In this document: positions 23,596-34,991 of the stretch, piece by piece
How positions within the stretch are numbered: the stretch's first letter is position 1
How the letters are laid out: each line of letters begins with the position of its first letter
NCBI GenBank assembly: GCA_028709235.1
Contig: JAQVXL010000001.1
Location: forward strand, 46,678-110,677
Direction: 5' to 3'
Length of the DNA stretch: 64,000 bases
From: Desulfotomaculaceae bacterium
GTDB taxonomy: Bacteria > Bacillota > Desulfotomaculia > Desulfotomaculales > Pelotomaculaceae
The notes under the pieces: model-generated
The model's input: only the letters and a program-made list of their open reading frames with translations
The model's database searches: none
What the model was told of the DNA's origin: nothing
Program-made: the position numbers and the translations under genes

Positions 23596-24126
23596 TTATA
23601 ATTCTTCTACTATTATATTCTCGTTGGTATAAATACATATGTCGGCGGCAACGAAAAGGGCCTCGCGTGCAATGTCGCCTGCTCCCATGGAAGTATGCTT
23701 GACCAGCGCCCGGGCGGCGGCCAGGGCATACGGCCCCCCTGATCCGATGGCCGCCACCCCGTCGTCCGGCTCTATTACCTCACCGCCTCCGGATATGATC
23801 AGGAGGTCGTCCTGGTTGGCCACTATTAATAGGGCTTCCAGCTTTCTCAGCACCCTGTCGGTACGCCAGTCTTTGGCCAGTTCGACCGCCGCCCGCTGCA
23901 GGTTGCCGTGAAATTCCTCCAGCTTACCCTCAAACTTTTCAAAAAGAGTAAACGCGTCCGCTACCGTGCCGGCAAAACCAGCGACTACCTTATCTTTATA
24001 AAGACGTCTGACTTTTTTTGCCCCTTTTTTCATAATGGTATTCTGGCCAAAGGTCACCTGTCCGTCACCTGCTACAGCAACCTTCCCATCTTTTTTGACA
24101 GCAACTATAGTAGTAGCTCGAAACAT
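23596..24126 (-). CDS. hslV: ATP-dependent protease subunit HslV/ClpQ
   Basis: [33 protein letters not shown]. True start at 24126; the longer ORF in the track overlaps xerC. Confidence 0.97.
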   Translation of the reverse strand: MFRATTIVAVKKDGKVAVAGDGQVTFGQNTIMKKGAKKVRRLYKDKVVAGFAGTVADAFTLFEKFEGKLEEFHGNLQRAAVELAKDWRTDRVLRKLEALLIVANQDDLLIISGGGEVIEPDDGVAAIGSGGPYALAAARALVKHTSMGAGDIAREALFVAADICIYTNENIIVEEL

Positions 24127-24223
24127 ATTATTCTCCCTTCGAAAACCATATTCTGCCGGTCTGGCCCCCATCTGCTGGACAACCCGGGATATAATGAGAC
24201 AAGAACGTCCGCCTGTCTCACCA

Positions 24224-25183
24224 TTAAGTGTCCTCCTTTTCCTTAGCCCTCGGGTGAGCCTGGCGGTAAACCTGCTTGAGTCTTTCATTGGTTACATGAG
24301 TGTAGATCTGTGTGCTTGATAGGCGGGTATGGCCCAGCAGTTCCTGTACCGAGCGGAGATCGGCTCCCGCGTTTAAAAGGTGTGTGGCAAAAGTATGGCG
24401 CATGGTATGCGGGCTGATCCCTCTCTCAAGGTTTACTTTCTCGGCGTATTTATTCAATATTTTACGGATCCCCCGTGCGGAAAGCCGTTTACCCCAACGG
24501 TTGAGAAAAACCGCGTTGTTTATTTTTTTTTCCGACGCGTTGGCCAGGATCCTGAGTCGCGCACCAGCCAGGTAATTCCGCAGCGCCTTAACGGCCTGCG
24601 AACCCAGCGGAACTAGCCTTTCCTTAGTTCTTTTGCCTATAACCCGCACATATCCGGCGCTCAAGTCCAGGTCCCACAAGTCAAGCTGCACCAACTCGTT
24701 AATCCTCAATCCGCCTGCATACAACATCTCTAGAAGGGCCCGGTCGCGAACGCCAAGCGGGTGTTTCAGGTCCGGCGCCTCCACCAGTATTGCCGCTTCC
24801 TTTTCATATAAGAAGCGCGGCAGTCTCTTTTCCAGCTTGGGACTGAGGACTCTGGATAAATAATTTTCCTCGATTACTTTTTCTCTTAACAAGTATTTAT
24901 AAAAAGATCTCCAGGCCGCCAGCCTCCTGGCCACAGTTGTACGGGCAAGCCCCTGCTTGCGCTGGTGGGCCAGGTAGTGACGAAATACCTGGTGATCTAT
25001 TTCTTGCGGCGTAACATCATTGTCTTCTTTTTCCAGGAGTAAAGAAAAAAAGTCCAGCCCGTTGAAAAGATCCTTTTGGTAACTTTCTACTGTCCTTGGG
25101 GACGCGTTCCTTTCCACCTTGAGGTATATTAAAAAATTATCAATATGGCTGTACATTCTTATATCACCATCTTTAATGGCCAC
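24224..25183 (-). CDS. xerC: Tyrosine recombinase XerC
   Basis: Tyrosine recombinase with [39 protein letters not shown]; conserved Firmicutes order with hslV and trmFO. Confidence 0.93.
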   Translation of the reverse strand: MAIKDGDIRMYSHIDNFLIYLKVERNASPRTVESYQKDLFNGLDFFSLLLEKEDNDVTPQEIDHQVFRHYLAHQRKQGLARTTVARRLAAWRSFYKYLLREKVIEENYLSRVLSPKLEKRLPRFLYEKEAAILVEAPDLKHPLGVRDRALLEMLYAGGLRINELVQLDLWDLDLSAGYVRVIGKRTKERLVPLGSQAVKALRNYLAGARLRILANASEKKINNAVFLNRWGKRLSARGIRKILNKYAEKVNLERGISPHTMRHTFATHLLNAGADLRSVQELLGHTRLSSTQIYTHVTNERLKQVYRQAHPRAKEKEDT

Positions 25184-26588
25184 CTTTTATAAATCCGCTA
25201 TCTAGACAGCAGCCGTCAATTGATTTCATTGCGTTTACGGATATTATCCGGCAGCGTTCTTTTTTATCCCGGAATTTTACGCCGAGAGGCGGGAAAAGCC
25301 CGAGATTAATATTCATTGGCTGAAAATGCGCAGGATCCGCCGTTGTTATATAATGTGCGAGGGCTCCGTGGGCAGTGTCCGCAGGAAATATAATGGGTTC
25401 CTTTCCCTGTGCGACTCGGGCGGCGTTAATACCTGCCACCAGACCTGACGATGCCGATTCGACATAACCCTCCACCCCAGTGATCTGGCCGGCGAAAAAA
25501 AGGCTGGGCCGGCTTTTACTCCGGTAAGTAGGCTGCAGCAGCAGGGGAGAGTTTATGTAGGTATTCCTGTGCATCACTCCGTAACGCATAAACTCCGCGT
25601 TCTCCAGGCCGGGGATGAGGCGGAACACTCTTTGCTGCTCGCTCCACTTTAAACTGGTCTGAAAACCCACCAGATTAAACAAAGAACCCTCGTTGTTTTC
25701 CTGTCTCAACTGCACCACAGCGTAGGACCCCTTGCCCGTGCGGGGATCGGTTAGTCCCACCGGTTTCAGGGGACCATAGCGGAGCGTGTCCCGACCGCGG
25801 GCGGCCAGGGTTTCCACCGGCATGCACCCCTCAAAATGCACTTCCCGCTCGAATTCCTTTCTGGGCGCCTTATCAGCCTTAACAAGCGCTTCCCAGAAGG
25901 CATCATATTCATCCTTGGTAAACGGGCAGTTCAGGTAGGCGCTGTCACCCTTCCCATAGCGGGAAGAGCGGAAAACCCTGCCCATATTAATTGATTCTGC
26001 TGTGACAATGGGCGCCACAGCATCATAAAAGTAAAGGTATTCATTCCCAGTAAAGCGGCGCACAGCTTCATACATGGCGTCTGAAGTCAGAGGTCCAGTG
26101 GCCAGTATTACCAGGTCATCATCAGGTATATCATTTACCTCGCGCCGAACAATCTGCACCAGTGGGTGACTCACAAGCTTTTCTGTCACACACCTGGCAA
26201 AGAGGGTTCTATCAACAGCCAGGGCGCCACCTGCCGGCACTTTTGTCTCATCAGCGCAGCTAATGATCAGTGAGCCTAAACGCCTCATTTCTTCCTTGAG
26301 CAGGCCTACCGCGTTTTCTAAGGCGGTTGACCTGAAAGAATTACTGCAGACCAGTTCGGCAAAGTCCCCGCTCCGGTGCGCGGGCGTTAGTTTTTTAGGG
26401 CGCATCTCTAAAAGCCTGACTTTAACACCCCTTTTTGCAGACTGCCAGGCTGCTTCCGATCCAGCCAGGCCGGCTCCGACAATAGTAACCGCTGGTGGTT
26501 GCTTGCCGCCGGAAAGACTATTTTCCAGTTTTTTAATCGAGCATTTTATTCTACCAGGCCTTTCATCCATCCTATGTCCTTGTTTCAC
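25173..26588 (-). CDS. trmFO: FADH2-dependent tRNA m5U54 methyltransferase
   Basis: [54 protein letters not shown]. Confidence 0.97.
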   Translation of the reverse strand: MKQGHRMDERPGRIKCSIKKLENSLSGGKQPPAVTIVGAGLAGSEAAWQSAKRGVKVRLLEMRPKKLTPAHRSGDFAELVCSNSFRSTALENAVGLLKEEMRRLGSLIISCADETKVPAGGALAVDRTLFARCVTEKLVSHPLVQIVRREVNDIPDDDLVILATGPLTSDAMYEAVRRFTGNEYLYFYDAVAPIVTAESINMGRVFRSSRYGKGDSAYLNCPFTKDEYDAFWEALVKADKAPRKEFEREVHFEGCMPVETLAARGRDTLRYGPLKPVGLTDPRTGKGSYAVVQLRQENNEGSLFNLVGFQTSLKWSEQQRVFRLIPGLENAEFMRYGVMHRNTYINSPLLLQPTYRSKSRPSLFFAGQITGVEGYVESASSGLVAGINAARVAQGKEPIIFPADTAHGALAHYITTADPAHFQPMNINLGLFPPLGVKFRDKKERCRIISVNAMKSIDGCCLDSGFIKGGH

Positions 26589-28731
26589 CTGCCAGGTTCA
26601 AATTTACATCAGCTTTTGCCGGTTTCGAAGATTTTCTTCGGGCTGTATTATTTTCGGATTCTACTTTGCAGCCGCATTCTTTGTTTACACAGAGCAGGTA
26701 ATTGCTTTTCCCGCTCCTCTTCTTTTCCACCATCAAATCACCACAATTGGGACATTTGTCCTCTGTAGGTTGATCCCAGGTAACAAAATCACATTCCGGG
26801 AAACGGCTGCAGCCGAAAAACTTCCTGCCTTTCTTACTGCGGCGGGCTACCAGTTCACCTTCACAGCGTGGACAGTTTACCCCGACCGGTTCCAAAAGCG
26901 GCTTCGTGTTGCGGCATTCGGGAAAACCCGGGCAGGCCAGAAACTTGCCATAACGGCCAATCTTTATTACCAGGTTGCGGCCGCACTGCTCACAGACCTC
27001 TTCAGTCACTTCGTCAGGAACTTTGATGTGGCCGATTTCCTCCTCGGCCTTTTCCAGGGTACGGCTGAAGGGTTGGTAAAAGTTATCTAAGACCTGGACC
27101 CAATCCTGTTCCCCTTCTTCAATTTTGTCCAGCTTTTCTTCCAACCCGGCGGTAAACTGGACATCGATTATATCATGAAAGTGATTTTTTAGCATAGACA
27201 CAACAATATCACCAAGCTCTGTAGGATAAAACTGTTTCTTTTCCCTAACCACATAAGCCCTCTTGATAATTGTTTCGATAATAGGAGCGTATGTGCTCGG
27301 CCTGCCTATGCCCTTTTCTTCCAGCATTTTGACCAGGGTCGCCTCTGTATAACGGGGCGGCGGCTGCGTGAAATTCTGTTTCGGCGTAAGCGAGCGTGCT
27401 TCGACTTCCTCGTTTTCCTTTAACTCCGGTAACAGCCCTTCTTCATCTTTATCTTCGTTGTCACTGCTTTCAGTGTAAACTTTTATGAATCCGGGAAAGA
27501 CAATGACTGAACCGGTAGAACGAAAAATATACACACCGGCGCTAATATCCACACTGGTTGTGTCATACACCGCCGGGCTCATTTGGCTGGCCAGGAAGCG
27601 CGCCCAGATCAGCTTATAAAGCTTATACTGGTCATTGGTCAGATGTCCTTTAATCTGCTCCGGTTCCCTTTGCATTACGGTCGGGCGAATTGCTTCATGA
27701 GCGTCCTGGATTTTACCCTTGCCCCTATTAGCAGTGGTCACCCTGCCGACATACTTGGCGCCGAAGCGCTCTGTGATGAATTGTTGAGCCTCTTCCCTGG
27801 CAGAGGATGATACCCGTGTTGAATCTGTCCGGATATATGTGACCAAGCCGGAAGTCCCCTCCTTGCCCAGATCAAGACCTTCGTACAGCTGCTGCGCCAC
27901 CATCATCGTTTTTCTGGCGGTAAAATTCAGCTTGCGGTACGCTTCTTGTTGGAGAGTGCTGGTAGTAAAAGGCGGGGCCGGCCTGCGGGTCTTCTCTTTG
28001 CGCACGATCTTGGATACAATATAATGAGCGCCCTTGAGTTCATCCAGTACTTCCCGCATTTTTTTTTCATTTGTTATTTTAATATTTTTATTCTTGCATT
28101 TTAAAAGCCTGCCTTCAAAAGGCGCCCATCCAGTCTTGACAAATAATCCGTTCAAGGTCCAGTACTCTTCCGGTTCAAAAGCCTGGATTTCCGCCTCCCG
28201 GTTACAAATAAGACGCATGGCTACCGACTGCACCCGCCCGGCGCTAAGTCCTTTTTTGATCTTCCGCCAGAGCAGCGGGCTTAAGTTATAGCCCACCAGG
28301 CGGTCAAGGATACGGCGGGCCTGCTGCGCGTTGACCCGGTTATAGTCGATGGGCCGTGGGTTGCGCGCGGCATTTTGAATGGCCTGTTTTGTGATCTCGT
28401 TAAATTCAATACGGCAAGGTTTATCAGCGGGGATATTCAGGATGTTCTGCAGGTGCCACGCGATCGCCTCCCCCTCACGGTCTGGGTCGGATGCAATCAG
28501 CACCTGGTCAGCTTTTTTTGCTGCATTTTTCAGGTCTTTTATGGTATCACCTTTGCCACGTATTGTGATATATTTCGGGGCAAAGTTTTCTTTAACATTT
28601 ACCCCGAACTGGCTTTTCGGCAGATCCCGGACGTGCCCCATGGAGGCCTTTACAATATATTTTTTTCCCAGGAACTTGCCGATTGTTTTTGCTTTGGCCG
28701 GTGACTCCACAATAACCAGTATTTTAGACAA
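26572..28731 (-). CDS. topA: DNA topoisomerase I
   Basis: [49 protein letters not shown]-terminal Zn-finger repeats. Confidence 0.98.
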   Translation of the reverse strand: MSKILVIVESPAKAKTIGKFLGKKYIVKASMGHVRDLPKSQFGVNVKENFAPKYITIRGKGDTIKDLKNAAKKADQVLIASDPDREGEAIAWHLQNILNIPADKPCRIEFNEITKQAIQNAARNPRPIDYNRVNAQQARRILDRLVGYNLSPLLWRKIKKGLSAGRVQSVAMRLICNREAEIQAFEPEEYWTLNGLFVKTGWAPFEGRLLKCKNKNIKITNEKKMREVLDELKGAHYIVSKIVRKEKTRRPAPPFTTSTLQQEAYRKLNFTARKTMMVAQQLYEGLDLGKEGTSGLVTYIRTDSTRVSSSAREEAQQFITERFGAKYVGRVTTANRGKGKIQDAHEAIRPTVMQREPEQIKGHLTNDQYKLYKLIWARFLASQMSPAVYDTTSVDISAGVYIFRSTGSVIVFPGFIKVYTESSDNEDKDEEGLLPELKENEEVEARSLTPKQNFTQPPPRYTEATLVKMLEEKGIGRPSTYAPIIETIIKRAYVVREKKQFYPTELGDIVVSMLKNHFHDIIDVQFTAGLEEKLDKIEEGEQDWVQVLDNFYQPFSRTLEKAEEEIGHIKVPDEVTEEVCEQCGRNLVIKIGRYGKFLACPGFPECRNTKPLLEPVGVNCPRCEGELVARRSKKGRKFFGCSRFPECDFVTWDQPTEDKCPNCGDLMVEKKRSGKSNYLLCVNKECGCKVESENNTARRKSSKPAKADVNLNLAGETRT

Positions 28732-28808
28732 AATAACACCTCATTGCCCTTCTCAAATTGCCATCTATTATTGCTACTTTTCTTAAATCTATCCACTAAG
28801 AAAATACT

Positions 28809-29987
28809 TTAGAACGAACTCCAGCCTGCGCGAACGTATAATTTCCCTGGCATCTGCCTAGTAAAACCTTTTATTTCCAGGTACATTAAGGCTGCTAAAA
28901 CTTTTTGCGGTGGAAAACCTGTCTTGTCAATCAGTTCGTCCAAAGAAACAGGCTCCAGCGACAGCAAACTGTACAGCGCCTCTTCATCCACGCTCATTTT
29001 GACTTTCCCGCCGTCATTTTCTTCTTGGGCCGGAAAGAGCCTTTCCAGCCCCAGTTCATCTATTATATCGCCGGCGCCTTGGACCAGTCTGGCTCCTTGT
29101 TTAATTAACCTGTGTGGCCCGCGACTTAAAGGGCTGACTATGTTTCCCGGCACAGCCATTACGTCACGGCCCTGCTCCAGCGCAAAGTCCGCCGTGATCA
29201 GGGCACCGCTCTTCTCAGCGGCCTCAATAACTACCGTTCCCAACGACAGACCGCTGATAATCCTGTTTCTTGCCGGGAAATGCCAGGATTCTGGTGGAGT
29301 TCCCAGCGGGTACTCGCTGATCACAGCTCCGCTATCCACGATTTTATCCATAAGCTTTTTATTTTCTCGCGGGTAAACCACGTCGAGGCCGCAACCCAGC
29401 ACAGCGACTGTCCTGCCGCCGCTGACCAGGGCGCCTTTATGGCCTGCTGTATCAATACCCCTGGCCATGCCGCTTACCACTGTTACACCGAGCGCCGCCA
29501 GATCTTTAGTAAACCTTTCAGCGACCAGAAGGCCGTAGGGTGATGGCTTGCGGGATCCTACAACAGCAACAGCCAGCTTGTCCGAAGACTTTACAGATCC
29601 CTTAATAAAAATAACCGGGGGTGGGTCGAAAATTTGAAGAAGGTTCTCCGGATAATCGGGCTCACCATAACAGATAAAACTTACTCCGGCACCCTGAAGC
29701 CTGGCAGCCTCTTTAGCAGGATCAAACTCCGCCCTGCGGCGGGCGAGGTCTTCCGGGTCATTTGCACCGATTCCGGGTACCCCGGTAAGTTCTTTAACAC
29801 TGGCTTTCCAAGCTGCCCGCGGAGAACCAAAGTGTTTCAGCAGAGACCACAGTTTCTTCCCCCGTTCCGGCATCAGACATTGCCAGCCTAGCCAGTATAA
29901 TCTATCCTCCAACAGATATTCTCCCCTCAAGTTCTCTTTAATCCCATTCTTTTCGGGAAACAAGCAAATCTTCCTGCATACTGGCAA
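28809..29987 (-). CDS. dprA: DNA processing protein DprA
   Basis: VAVVGSRKPSPYGLLVAERFTKDLAALGVTVVSGMARGIDTAGHKGAL, GCGLDVVYPREN. Confidence 0.94.
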   Translation of the reverse strand: MPVCRKICLFPEKNGIKENLRGEYLLEDRLYWLGWQCLMPERGKKLWSLLKHFGSPRAAWKASVKELTGVPGIGANDPEDLARRRAEFDPAKEAARLQGAGVSFICYGEPDYPENLLQIFDPPPVIFIKGSVKSSDKLAVAVVGSRKPSPYGLLVAERFTKDLAALGVTVVSGMARGIDTAGHKGALVSGGRTVAVLGCGLDVVYPRENKKLMDKIVDSGAVISEYPLGTPPESWHFPARNRIISGLSLGTVVIEAAEKSGALITADFALEQGRDVMAVPGNIVSPLSRGPHRLIKQGARLVQGAGDIIDELGLERLFPAQEENDGGKVKMSVDEEALYSLLSLEPVSLDELIDKTGFPPQKVLAALMYLEIKGFTRQMPGKLYVRAGWSSF

Positions 29988-30082
29988 TATTTTCTTTTTT
30001 ATAACTTTTGTATGGTTTGGCCAAAAGGCGGTTTTTATTTAGTCTGTGCATGAGAATAACCGCTGAAATCTACCAGAATAGC

Positions 30083-31000
30083 CTATTCTCCCATGTTGTC
30101 AAATTTAATCATGTTGAGTAAATTTTTCATATTCTGCCTTTTTTTAAGTACACCTGCAAAAACATCACCCAGCTTGCTGATTCTGCTGAAGATAGTATTA
30201 ATATTGTAATCCCCCGGCTGAAAGTCGCCTATTTCTACTTCCTCCCAAAGCAAGGGTGTTGACACCGGCGCTCCTGGACGGGGACGCAGGCTGTATTGGA
30301 AAGCCATTGTTCTCCCCCTGCCGTTCTGCAGGTAGTCGAGATAGACTTTACCCACTCTTTTTTCCACTTTTCTTTCCAGGGTGACCTTGTCAGGGTACAC
30401 ATTTTGCGCAAGCTCCGCAACATATTTCATGGACCTGGTAACCTTTTGCCATGAATAAACCGGCTCCAGCGGGATGAAAAGGTGCAGGCCGCGGGAGCCG
30501 GAAGTTTTAGGAAAACATTCAATCCCGAATTCATCCAGGATATGCTTTACCAGCAGTGCTATCTCCAGTATATCCGCGAAGGTTGCGCCATCCGCCGGGT
30601 CCATATCCATAACAGCTAGATCAGGGCATTCCAGGTTCTCCAGCCTGGCCAACCAGGCGTGCATTTCGATACAGGCCTGGTTGGCCAACCAGATCAGAGT
30701 AGCTCTGTCGTTGCAGATAATATAGTTTATCACCTTTTCAGTATGCCCAACCGGCTGCCTGGTGATCCAGTCCGGCGCGTAATTGGGTACTTCCTTCTGG
30801 TAGAACGCTTCACCCGCCAGGCCGTCCGGATAGCGTTTCATTACAACCGGCCGGTTGTAAAGATGCGGCAGGATGTACGGTGCGATATCTGAATAATACT
30901 TGACCAGGTGAGCCTTGGTCAAGCCTTCCGGCCAGATCAGCTTATCGAGGTTAGTCAGCTTGACCTCATGGCCGTCAACTTTTACAAACGATTTCTTCAT
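30083..31000 (-). CDS. Stand-alone LigD-type primase-polymerase (NHEJ)
   Basis: VKLTNLDKLIWPEGLTKAHLVKYYSDIAPYILPHL, DMDPADGATFADI, KTSGSRGLHLFIPL, YLDYLQNGRGRTM. Confidence 0.92.
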   Translation of the reverse strand: MKKSFVKVDGHEVKLTNLDKLIWPEGLTKAHLVKYYSDIAPYILPHLYNRPVVMKRYPDGLAGEAFYQKEVPNYAPDWITRQPVGHTEKVINYIICNDRATLIWLANQACIEMHAWLARLENLECPDLAVMDMDPADGATFADILEIALLVKHILDEFGIECFPKTSGSRGLHLFIPLEPVYSWQKVTRSMKYVAELAQNVYPDKVTLERKVEKRVGKVYLDYLQNGRGRTMAFQYSLRPRPGAPVSTPLLWEEVEIGDFQPGDYNINTIFSRISKLGDVFAGVLKKRQNMKNLLNMIKFDNMGE

Positions 31001-31314
31001 CTAAAAACACCCCGTTTTAGCTTGTACAGAAATCAGCCCCGCCAAACCTTTTTAAGCCAATTACAAACAAGGCAAACTAGGAAAAAGGGGGGGAAGGGAC
31101 GTTATTTCTGTTTCCCTGTTAGAATCATTTTGCCATAAATAAAGAATACTAACAAAGAAATCTTGGTAAACTGGTTCTTTTGTATGGCTCAATCCCACTT
31201 GCTTTTTAAGTGTAATTTCAGTCCGTACACAGCTAGTATTAAGTTTCACAATCTAAAATTCAATCCGAGAACACCTGAAAGGCCATACTTTTTCTATAAA
31301 AGGAGTATAAAAAG

Positions 31315-32124
31315 GTGAGCAGTAAGACACTATTAAAACTATCACTTGATATCGTCATGGCCGTTTTATTTATAGTCCTTATTTATGCTCATGACACGGG
31401 AATTACCCTTCATGAAATCGCAGGGCTGACCATCTTCGCCTTCTTTACTTTCCATGTAGCCTTGAACTGGTCATGGGTTAAAAGCGTCACGAAAAACCTG
31501 TTTACAGCAAAATTTAAGAAAAAATCCAAGCTGATGTATATTTTAAATTCGGCACTGTTGATCTGTGTCAGCGTCATAATCATTACCGGGATTGTGATTT
31601 CAAGAGTTGTTTTTGATTTGGGGTTAAACGGTTATAACCACCACACCATTACCGCCGTGCATAGGTGGTTGGCCTATGCCTGCCTGGGGTTGTTTGCCGT
31701 TCATGTGGCTCTGAACTGGCGGTTTGTATCAGTAAACGTGCGCAAAATATTCCATAATTATAGAGGAGGCAAGTTATGGAAGTCAATGCAACCACTCGGG
31801 GCAGCGGTATTGATTATTTTAGTAGTGTATTTAACCGCCATGCCTGCTTCTGGTAAGAAATCACAGCAATCCACGACAGTAAAAGACACTTTACGCGAGA
31901 ATCCCGCTATGATAAATAATGAATGCAAAACCAAAGAGGATAAGGATTACACAATTTCAAACACAAAAAGTGATACTACAGCAACTTTTAGCCTTACGGA
32001 TTATCTGAGCAATATATTTTGTACCGCTTGCGACAAACACTGTCCCCTTTCAAACCCGCAGTGTAAAACAGGCCAGTCGCAGATGCAGGCCACTAAAATT
32101 CAATACGAAGAGCTTTATAGATAA
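31315..32124 (+). CDS. Cytochrome b-like (DUF4405-type) membrane protein with Cys-rich tail
   Basis: GTG start behind AAAGGAG; TM segments with paired His (DTGITLHEIAGL, FHVALNWSW, HHTITAVHRWLAY, FAVHVALNW); C-terminal CTACDKHCPLSNPQC. Confidence 0.75.
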   Translation: MSSKTLLKLSLDIVMAVLFIVLIYAHDTGITLHEIAGLTIFAFFTFHVALNWSWVKSVTKNLFTAKFKKKSKLMYILNSALLICVSVIIITGIVISRVVFDLGLNGYNHHTITAVHRWLAYACLGLFAVHVALNWRFVSVNVRKIFHNYRGGKLWKSMQPLGAAVLIILVVYLTAMPASGKKSQQSTTVKDTLRENPAMINNECKTKEDKDYTISNTKSDTTATFSLTDYLSNIFCTACDKHCPLSNPQCKTGQSQMQATKIQYEELYR

Positions 32125-32176
32125 ATAGGGGTAATCAGTAACTATATATCGCTTAAAGTATCCCTTTACAACAATA

Positions 32177-32293
32177 CTATGTTAAGCAGTACTCAAAAGC
32201 CTTCATGATCAACCTGCCGATCTCCTCGTCTGTTGAATCAATGCTAATGGTATATTCCTCTACATTAATACCCCTTAATCGGCTTGTATCCTC
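32177..32293 (-). pseudogene. Remnant of a short coding sequence (possibly CdiI-like immunity family)
   Basis: Stop-to-stop frame EDTSRLRGINVEEYTISIDSTDEEIGRLIMKAFEYCLT* with no canonical ATG/GTG/TTG near its start. Confidence 0.3.
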
Positions 32294-32357
32294 CTACCCA
32301 GTACAAGTACAGACACAGAGGGAGGAAGATTCTTAATTGCCTAAAAATACCACTCGG

Positions 32358-33590
32358 CTAACGCTTTATCCCTCTCCTGAAATAACCAACTGCACCTGGC
32401 TTACCAACAGGCGTTTTCTTTATTGTATCCTTGTTTTTTGCCGGATCTGTGGTAGTTAAAGGATATGGATGATCTTCAATTACAGGTATCGGTTTGGCTA
32501 TGAGTTTTTCAATATCTTTCAGATATGGCTTTTCATCCGCATCACAAAACGAAAGAGCAACTCCCCCCAATCCTGCCCTTCCGGTACGTCCAATCCGGTG
32601 AACGTATGTTTCTGGCACATTCGGCAGGTCATAATTAATGACATGCGATAATTCTTCCACATCTATGCCACGTGCAGCTATGTCTGTCGCTACCAATACC
32701 CTGGTCTTTTTAGCCTTAAAATTATTCAAGGCCAGCTGCCGGGCCCCTTGAGATTTGTTCCCATGAATAGCTTCCGCCTGTACTTCTACTTTGGCAAGGT
32801 CTTTTATGATTTTATTAGCTCCATGCTTTGTTCTTGAAAACACCAGCGCAGAAGCAATGTCTTTGTTTTTCAATAAATGAATAAGCAGTTGTTTTTTGTC
32901 TTTTTTGCCGACATAATATACTGCTTGCTCAATAATATCAACGGTAGATGATATGGGGGTAACAGCCACTCTTACAGGATTTATTAAAATAGAATTTACA
33001 AGCTTTGTAATCTCCTGCGGCATTGTTGCGGAAAACAACATCGTTTGCCTTATTTTCGGCAAATATGAGATGATTTTTTTTACGTCGTTTATAAAACCCA
33101 TATCCAGCATCCGGTCTGCCTCATCAAGCACAAAGAACTTCACGTGACGAAGGTTTATATATTTTTGGTTAATCAGATCAAGTAACCTGCCAGGAGTGGC
33201 AATCAGAATGTCCACCCCTGCTGTTAATGCATTCGTCTGTGACTTTTGCGACACACCGCCAAAAATCACAGTATTCTTAAGACCTAAATACCGCCCATAA
33301 ACTGTAAAACTTTCGCCAATTTGAATAGCCAATTCACGAGTTGGAGTTATTATTAAAGCCTTAATCCTTTTCGGCGCTTTTAGATTCCTTTGTTCTTCAG
33401 AAAGAATCTGCAGTATTGGTACTGCAAACGCAGCTGTCTTACCGGTCCCCGTCTGGGCACACCCGATCAGGTCTCTTCCTTCAAGCAAGGGAGGAATAGC
33501 CTGTTCCTGTATAAGCGTGGGCATTGTATATCCTTCTGTCTTTAACGCCTCTCGAATAGGCGAAATGAGGTTTAATTTATCAAATAACAT
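32358..33590 (-). CDS. DEAD-box RNA helicase
   Basis: [41 protein letters not shown] motifs; start at ATG 33590 (MLFDKLNL). Confidence 0.95.
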   Translation of the reverse strand: MLFDKLNLISPIREALKTEGYTMPTLIQEQAIPPLLEGRDLIGCAQTGTGKTAAFAVPILQILSEEQRNLKAPKRIKALIITPTRELAIQIGESFTVYGRYLGLKNTVIFGGVSQKSQTNALTAGVDILIATPGRLLDLINQKYINLRHVKFFVLDEADRMLDMGFINDVKKIISYLPKIRQTMLFSATMPQEITKLVNSILINPVRVAVTPISSTVDIIEQAVYYVGKKDKKQLLIHLLKNKDIASALVFSRTKHGANKIIKDLAKVEVQAEAIHGNKSQGARQLALNNFKAKKTRVLVATDIAARGIDVEELSHVINYDLPNVPETYVHRIGRTGRAGLGGVALSFCDADEKPYLKDIEKLIAKPIPVIEDHPYPLTTTDPAKNKDTIKKTPVGKPGAVGYFRRGIKR

Positions 33591-33774
33591 ATTTTCTCCT
33601 TTAAATAATTTCCTCCGTAAAAACTTCCTCCCTTTTTGCTTATCCCGCATTCTACCGCATTACCTCTGCGTGCACAACCGTCCCATTGTGCGCCTATATT
33701 AAAACGCCCCCAATATAGCCTTCTCCTAATAGCCTACACGTCAATAACTTACACCTGTAATAATTACTTTCCTT

Positions 33775-34737
33775 TCATCGCCCCTCGACGGTGGGGCATT
33801 CTTCCGGGGTCTTGTCCCAGCGTATGCCTCTGTACACAGGGTGACGGAGAAAGCCTTCTCTGGTGGTGGTAAGATAATCCACGGAGCAGACCAGCAGCGG
33901 CTGCACAAAGATGGTGCGCCGTCTTTCCTCCCGTGGGACTATGAGTGTCTCCCCCGACAACTCCAGCTTACGCAGTCCTTCAAGCAAAGCTTCTGCTCCA
34001 CGCCGGCTAAAACCGGTCCCAACCTTCCCCTGGTAAACCAACCTACCGTCACGGTACCCGCCCAGCACCAGGGAGCCAAGTCCCCGGCCGGCAGAACCGT
34101 GCTGGTAACCGCAGATAATCAAGTCCGCCTCCCTGGTATACCTGAATTTCTGCCAGTCAGGTGAACGCCTGCCAGGCAGGTAGACGCTGCCAAGTTTCTT
34201 AGCCATGACACCTTCCAGTCCTTGAGCAACACAGGCGTTGTAAAAATCCAAACCGGTCCCCTTCATGTATTGAGATACGATAATCTTTTCACCGCCGGCA
34301 ACGGTCTCCTCCAGCAAGTCCTTTCGCTTTTCCAGCGGCAAATCCATAACATTCTCACCGCCTGCATAAAGCATGTCAAAAACCACAAAAACAGCCGGGC
34401 GCTCCACAGCGGTCCGGCCGATCACCTTAATGTCTTTCATCCTGCCCCGGGACTGGAGTGCGGCAAAGGACGGCTTCCCTTCCTCAAACACCACTATCTC
34501 CCCGTCTAGTATTGCCGGCGCGCTGTTAACCTGCCCGTGCAGCCCGGCCAGTTCCGGAAATCTGCCGGTCAGGTCAATACCGTTCCGCGAGTACAGGACC
34601 GTGGTGTTTCCTTCAAGGTAGGACAAACAGCGGTAACCGTCCCACTTCACTTCAAAGAGATGTTCCGGGCTGTCAAACGGTTTTGAACTTGTAGCAAGCA
34701 TGGGGCGGAGCAAAGGTAAACTTTCCACAGTAAACAT
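33775..34737 (-). CDS. ATP-dependent DNA ligase (LigD-type ligase domain)
   Basis: FEVKWDGYRCLSYLEGNTTVLYSRNG nucleotidyl-transfer motif, ILDGEIVV, EGVMAKKLGSVYLPGRRSPDWQKFR. Confidence 0.93.
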   Translation of the reverse strand: MFTVESLPLLRPMLATSSKPFDSPEHLFEVKWDGYRCLSYLEGNTTVLYSRNGIDLTGRFPELAGLHGQVNSAPAILDGEIVVFEEGKPSFAALQSRGRMKDIKVIGRTAVERPAVFVVFDMLYAGGENVMDLPLEKRKDLLEETVAGGEKIIVSQYMKGTGLDFYNACVAQGLEGVMAKKLGSVYLPGRRSPDWQKFRYTREADLIICGYQHGSAGRGLGSLVLGGYRDGRLVYQGKVGTGFSRRGAEALLEGLRKLELSGETLIVPREERRRTIFVQPLLVCSVDYLTTTREGFLRHPVYRGIRWDKTPEECPTVEGR

Positions 34738-34876
34738 TCAACCTCCGGGTTAATTCAGCGCAAGACTGGAACCTGATACAGTAATGAAATGTGGAACTCC
34801 GGCGCAATTTAGCGGTTTAAACCCGCCTACAACAGAATTGACACACCGCAGGAACAGGATCACACTAATGAGATTA

Positions 34877-34931
34877 CCGGGTACACCTCTCTCACAAGCA
34901 TTCCTGCATGCTGAGTAATATCCCCGATTGG
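34877..34931. repeat. REP-like palindromic element, copy 4 (inverted orientation)
   Basis: Reverse complement CCAATCGGGGATATTACTC...GAGAGGTGTACCCGG matches the 14848 copy. Confidence 0.5.
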
Positions 34932-34991
34932 AAATGCAGAAAATATCACAGGAATTTTCTTTTCTCAAGATTCCCACGACTCACGTCACAC

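Noticed and set aside
24224-25183. xerC and xerD (53587) as mobile-element integrases
   Set aside because: Both sit in conserved chromosomal operons with housekeeping neighbours and no att-like repeats.
26263-27090. 275-aa plus-strand ORF
   Set aside because: Antisense to trmFO/topA; no recognisable domain, both covering genes are certain.
31061-31249. 62-aa minus-strand ORF upstream of the cytochrome-like gene
   Set aside because: No SD, no family resemblance, lies in a spacer.
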